Positions 4,486 through 7,609 of a stretch of DNA of 7,609 nt are shown piece after piece; within the stretch, counting starts at the first letter, position 1; each line of letters begins with the position of its first letter. Source of the DNA: JBDRKN01 sp043813955 (GTDB taxonomy: Bacteria > Patescibacteriota > Patescibacteriia > Patescibacteriales > Patescibacteriaceae); NCBI GenBank assembly GCA_043813955.1, contig JBDRKN010000024.1:1-7609 (forward strand), written 5' to 3'. A program made the translations under genes and the position numbers. The notes beneath the pieces are model-generated. The model was given only the letters and a program-made list of their open reading frames with translations, did no database searches and was not told the DNA's origin.

Positions 4486-5532
4486 ATGTATAAAAAAATA
4501 AAAAAACAATTTCAAGAATTAGAAGAACAGCTGTCAGACCCAGCTGTGGTTAATGATATTCAAAAACTTCAAAAAATTTCCAAACAGCATGCTGATTTAA
4601 AAGAACTAGTAGAAATGATTAATCAATCAGAGCAAATAGAAAAACAAATCAAGCAGAATCAGGAAATGTCAGAAAGCGAAGATGCAGAGATTGCAGAAAT
4701 GGCCATGTCAGAATTGCCAAATCTGGAAGCCCAGGCTGCTGACCTTCAAGCCAGGATTCATACAGAATTAAACCCAGCCAATCCTTTTGATAAAAAGAAC
4801 GCTATTATGGAAATTAGAGCCGGAACAGGAGGCGATGAATCTGCATTATTTGCAGCTGATTTATTTAGAATGTATTCCAGATTTGCAGAAAAAATGGAAT
4901 GGAAAATTGAAATATTAAATACAAGCAAAATCGGAATTGGAGGATACAAGGAAATTATTTTTGAAGTTAAAGGCAAGGACACATATGGCTGGCTTAAATA
5001 CGAAGCCGGCACTCACAGGGTCCAAAGAGTGCCAGAAACAGAAAAACAGGGACGCATACATACTAGCGCTGCCACTGTGGCAGTATTAGCTGAAGCTGAA
5101 GAAATTGATTTAGAAATCAAGCCCCAGGATATTAAGATTGACACCTTTGCTTCTTCTGGACCTGGCGGTCAAAGCGTTAATACCACTAATTCTGCTGTAA
5201 GAATTACTTACTTGCCAACAAGCATGGTTGTTTCCTGCCAAGATCAAAAGTCACAGCGCCAAAACAAAGAAAAAGCAATGCAGGTTCTTCGCTCAAGGCT
5301 GCTTCAGAAAATAGAATATGATCGCAAAGAAAAAGAATCAAAAGATCGAAAATCAATGGTAGGAAGCGGAGATAGGAGTGAAAAAATAAGAACATACAAT
5401 TTTCCTCAAGACAGAATAACTGACCACCGCATTAACCAATCATGGCATTCTATTGATAAGATCATGGACGGCGATATTCAAGAAATAATAGAACAGCTTA
5501 AAAACAATGACAATCAAACAAGCATTAATTAA
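4486..5532 (+). CDS. prfA: Peptide chain release factor 1
   Basis: RF1 reads UAA and UAG in the ribosomal A site and triggers peptide release. The 348-residue protein has a long N-terminal coiled-coil-like domain (about 1-95), the EIRAGTGGDESALFA signature (109-123), the stop-codon-reading PxT tripeptide as PET (183-185) in RVPETEKQGRIHTSAAT, and the catalytic GGQ (227-229) in SSGPGGQSVNTTNSAVRI. PxT rather than SPF separates it from RF2. It is slightly shorter than E. coli RF1 (360). The GGQ glutamine is the substrate of PrmC, encoded directly downstream with a 26-nt overlap. There is no Shine-Dalgarno site before the ATG at 4486. Every stop visible in this window can be read by RF1. Confidence 0.97.
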   Translation: MYKKIKKQFQELEEQLSDPAVVNDIQKLQKISKQHADLKELVEMINQSEQIEKQIKQNQEMSESEDAEIAEMAMSELPNLEAQAADLQARIHTELNPANPFDKKNAIMEIRAGTGGDESALFAADLFRMYSRFAEKMEWKIEILNTSKIGIGGYKEIIFEVKGKDTYGWLKYEAGTHRVQRVPETEKQGRIHTSAATVAVLAEAEEIDLEIKPQDIKIDTFASSGPGGQSVNTTNSAVRITYLPTSMVVSCQDQKSQRQNKEKAMQVLRSRLLQKIEYDRKEKESKDRKSMVGSGDRSEKIRTYNFPQDRITDHRINQSWHSIDKIMDGDIQEIIEQLKNNDNQTSIN

Positions 5533-6322
5533 TGCCCAAAAAAAACTTAAAGATATAAACAGCGCCCATTTGGACGCTGAAATTTTATTATCCCATATTT
5601 TAAACAAACAACGCGAGTTTGTCCTATCTCATCCTGAAATAGAAATAAATGATAAACAAATAGATAAGTATGATGAATTAATAAAAAAACGCGCAAAACA
5701 TGAACCAACAGCATACTTAACTGGACATAAAGAATTTTACGGACTTGACTTTAAAATAAACAAAGATGTATTAATACCAAGGCCTGAAACAGAGTTAATA
5801 ATAGATAATGTTTTGCAGCAAAAAACAAACCCAGATACTATTATTGACATTGGCACTGGCTCTGGATGCATTATCATTGCCTTGGCAAAACATTTAAAAA
5901 TAAAAGCAATTGCTGTGGATATCTCTGACAAAGCTTTAGAAATAGCCAGACAAAATGCTAAAAAACACAATGTTAATATTCAATTCATACAAGGTGATTT
6001 ACTCCAGCCTATTTTAAACAATCCTGGCTTGATTAATAAGTGCGAGAAATTAATTATCACAGCCAATCTTCCATACTTAAAGCCTAATTACAGCAATATG
6101 CTTAAACATGAACCAGAACTTGCCCTAAAGGGCGGCTCTGACGGACTTGATTGCTATCGCAAACTGGCAGAACAGATTAAAAAATTAAAGAATTCTTCAG
6201 TTATTTATTGCGAAATCGATCATCTTCAGGCTGATGCTATAAAAGAAATTTTTAACTTTGCTAAGATACAAATAAAAAGCGACCTAGCTGGGCTAGATCG
6301 CTTGGCTGTGATTGAAATTTAA
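5507..6322 (+). CDS. prmC: Release factor glutamine N5-methyltransferase PrmC
   Basis: PrmC methylates the glutamine of the GGQ motif in release factors with S-adenosylmethionine, which speeds peptide release. The 271-residue protein has the N-terminal helical substrate-binding domain, LTGHKEFYGLDF (71-82), IPRPETE (90-96), the SAM-binding DIGTGSG (114-120), an acidic strand end VDIS (137-140) and a C-terminal LAGLDR (260-265). The usual catalytic NPPY is ANLPY here, with NLPY at 187-190; Asn and Tyr are kept and one Pro is Leu. I recall this variant from Patescibacteria, but did not check it. The start lies inside prfA, indicating translational coupling. The 3' end of the coding sequence also contains the probable terminator of the opposing gene. 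Confidence 0.95.
   Translation: MTIKQALINAQKKLKDINSAHLDAEILLSHILNKQREFVLSHPEIEINDKQIDKYDELIKKRAKHEPTAYLTGHKEFYGLDFKINKDVLIPRPETELIIDNVLQQKTNPDTIIDIGTGSGCIIIALAKHLKIKAIAVDISDKALEIARQNAKKHNVNIQFIQGDLLQPILNNPGLINKCEKLIITANLPYLKPNYSNMLKHEPELALKGGSDGLDCYRKLAEQIKKLKNSSVIYCEIDHLQADAIKEIFNFAKIQIKSDLAGLDRLAVIEI
6271..6302 (-). terminator. Terminator of the minus-strand repeat gene, inside prmC
   Basis: Read on the minus strand, AGCGATCTAGC (6302-6292), loop CCA, GCTAGGTCGCT (6288-6278) makes an 11-bp stem with one U-G pair, followed by TTTTATTTG. It lies 25 bp past the stop of the repeat gene. On the plus strand the U-G pair becomes a C-A mismatch and there is no T run, so the signal is oriented for the minus strand. 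It overlaps the codons of the conserved LAGLDR motif of prmC. Confidence 0.75.
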
Positions 6323-6326
6323 TTTC

Positions 6327-7609
6327 CTAACGGACGCACCTCACGGTATAGGCAGTAGTCTTAGCAACGCTGCCGATGGTGCAGGTGGTAGTGACGATGT
6401 AGTAGGCGATGGTAGTACTGTCGGGGCGAGTAGTAGACAGCCACATAATGCCACTACCAGTTGTATTAGTCCAATCTAAGGCACTGTTTTGAAAATCAGC
6501 ATAGCAAGAACCTCCAGCCGCGGCGCATTCATAGTCAAACATTGTAACGCCCTCAATAAATGTAGGCAACCGCCAAGCAGAACTGCCTCCCAAGGTTAAG
6601 GTATCGCAATAATCAATGGCATCATTCCATGTTTTAGCTGCCTGGTCATATTTTTGCCAGCATAGACCAGAAGTATTATCTAGAACAGTATCAGTACCGC
6701 AGCCAGGATCAGTATAGCTCTTGGCTGTTCCATCATTAGAAGCATCATCACCTGTTCTGTATGAAGTGGTCTGCCCAGTTTGAAACGCTGCGCCACTGGC
6801 TGAGCCAGCAACGCCAAAAATAGTAATACCGCTGGAAATATTAGCAGCAGCTAAATCAGCATCTACTGTTTCTAGGGTAGTTGCTGCGTAATAGCCAGCA
6901 TTGACTGTGCTATTGGCAGCTGAGAGTGTTTGCGTTCCTGTGCCAGTAATAGCTACGCCATCAACCCATGCTACTTGTCCGGTTTTCATTTCTCCAACCG
7001 CAACATTTCCAGAATCACTCATGCACCATCTGTTAGTTCCATCTCCTGCTCCATCGTAGGCTGTTGCTACTTTGTTGAGCGTGCCATTAAATGTAGGGTC
7101 ATTGCAGGCTAGATCTAATGTTCCTGCAACAGATGAGCCGTCTACCCATGCTATTTTGCTATTAAACAGATCTCCTGCTATGGCGTCTCCTGTAGATGTA
7201 TTAACTACATTAGAATTTCCTGCTATTCCAAATATTGTTTTGGTAGATAATATATTAGCTGTGGCTAAATCAGTGTCTACGGCAGATAATGTGGTAGCTG
7301 CGTAGTTTCCTGCTGCTACAGTATCATTGAGATCAGACAGGGTTTGGGTGGCAAGAGAGCCGGTTATTTCTATACCATCTACCCATGCTTTTTTTCCAGA
7401 CAGCATTTCTCCTGCTACAGCGTCTCCTGTGTTAGTCATGCACCATCTGTTAGTTCCGTCTCCTAATCCATCATATGCATTTGCTACTTTGTTGAGTGTT
7501 CCATTAAATGTAGGGTCATTGCAGGCTAAATCTAATGTTCCTGTATCCAGAGTCCAATCATTTGTTAAATTAGCTGTTTTAGCATTAAATAGGTCTGCTA
7601 CAGCTGCTG
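6327..7609 (-). CDS. Repeat protein with C-terminal DUF1566/Lcl-type domain, 5' end cut by window edge
   Basis: The last 426 codons are visible and the frame stays open to the window edge, so the Met codon at 7439 is internal to a repeat, not a start. A repeat of 139 residues runs through the protein; one full copy and parts of two others are visible. Each has a Cys-bearing block (LDLACNDPTFNGTLNKVA ... NRWCM), then GEM..G..AWVDG..ITG, then YAATTL..VD.DLA.ANI, then TIFG.AG. The last 120 or so residues resemble the DUF1566/Lcl_C domain: GLCWQ, a WRLP motif, many paired cysteines and a closing TAYTVRCVR. Many Ser, Thr, Gly and Ala and few Lys, plus the cysteines, suggest an exported, disulfide-bonded surface protein or minor pilin-like protein; the export signal would lie outside the window. 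Its 3' half looks richer in GC than the rest of the window. It ends in TAG, four bases from the prmC stop. Function unknown. Confidence 0.8.
   Translation of the reverse strand, partial: AAVADLFNAKTANLTNDWTLDTGTLDLACNDPTFNGTLNKVANAYDGLGDGTNRWCMTNTGDAVAGEMLSGKKAWVDGIEITGSLATQTLSDLNDTVAAGNYAATTLSAVDTDLATANILSTKTIFGIAGNSNVVNTSTGDAIAGDLFNSKIAWVDGSSVAGTLDLACNDPTFNGTLNKVATAYDGAGDGTNRWCMSDSGNVAVGEMKTGQVAWVDGVAITGTGTQTLSAANSTVNAGYYAATTLETVDADLAAANISSGITIFGVAGSASGAAFQTGQTTSYRTGDDASNDGTAKSYTDPGCGTDTVLDNTSGLCWQKYDQAAKTWNDAIDYCDTLTLGGSSAWRLPTFIEGVTMFDYECAAAGGSCYADFQNSALDWTNTTGSGIMWLSTTRPDSTTIAYYIVTTTCTIGSVAKTTAYTVRCVR
7021..7126 (-). repeat. 106-bp direct repeat, copy nearer the gene's 3' end
   Basis: This aligns without gaps to 7438-7543, 417 bp away (139 codons), with about ten mismatches by eye. 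It encodes the Cys-bearing block that ends in NRWCM. The spacing is a whole number of codons, so the repeats keep frame and could expand or contract by recombination. Confidence 0.85.
7438..7543 (-). repeat. 106-bp direct repeat, upstream copy
   Basis: This is the partner of 7021-7126. Runs of about 20-25 identical bases are shared, for example around the codons for DPTFNGT. Further copies may lie beyond the window, since the partial unit at 7544-7607 resembles the segment before 7126. Confidence 0.85.

Noticed and set aside
4486..5532. Release factor 2 instead of release factor 1
   Set aside because: The codon-reading tripeptide is PET (PxT), not SPF, and there is no programmed frameshift site.
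6930..7305. Two plus-strand open frames opposite the repeat protein
   Set aside because: They are antisense to well-conserved in-frame repeats and have no recognisable domain.
7437..7439. Met codon as the start of the repeat protein
   Set aside because: The frame continues upstream without a stop to the window edge, and this Met lies inside a repeat unit that has the same NRWCM context at its other copy.
7021..7543. Repeats as a CRISPR array
   Set aside because: The units are 417 bp apart, in coding frame and translated into a conserved protein repeat.

Overview
The window reads as AT-rich chromosomal DNA from a bacterium. The best fit is the Patescibacteria/CPR group, probably a Parcubacteria-like lineage. 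This is judged from protein style alone: the S2 N-terminus, an L31 with four cysteines and a lysine-rich tail, an ANLPY instead of NPPY motif in PrmC, very tight spacing, and almost no Shine-Dalgarno sites. No marker tree could be run. All nine visible stop codons are TAA or TAG.

Region by region: (1) positions 1-2280, minus strand, hold a translation operon rpsB (S2) > tsf (EF-Ts) > ricT (PSP1-family protein, cut by the window edge). It is preceded by a promoter with a perfect TTGACA and a roughly 115-nt leader that can fold. (2) Positions 2451-4060 form a small accessory island between housekeeping genes. It has a minus-strand pair, an Xre-type regulator and an ImmA/IrrE-type metallopeptidase one base apart, driven by a consensus promoter with a palindromic operator over its -10. 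It also has a divergent orphan MNT-type nucleotidyltransferase. The 304-bp gap between them holds a 37-bp near-palindrome and a second hairpin. (3) Positions 4136-6322, plus strand, hold rpmE (L31), prfA (RF1) and prmC (the methyltransferase of the RF1 GGQ motif). The rpmE terminator hairpin carries the likely prfA -10 in its loop, and prmC overlaps the end of prfA by 26 nt. (4) Positions 6327-7609, minus strand, hold the 3' part of a large repeat protein ending in a DUF1566/Lcl-type, cysteine-rich domain, probably exported. It converges on prmC with four bases between the stops, and its probable terminator lies inside the prmC coding sequence.

The two housekeeping blocks supply ribosome parts, elongation, release and release-factor modification. 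The island looks like a self-regulated, horizontally acquired module of toxin-antitoxin or phage-immunity type. Its function cannot be read from the sequence. The points most worth following are the island's control region, the stacked promoter/terminator arrangements and the 139-residue repeats of the surface-type protein. I found no tRNA, rRNA, CRISPR array or insertion sequence.
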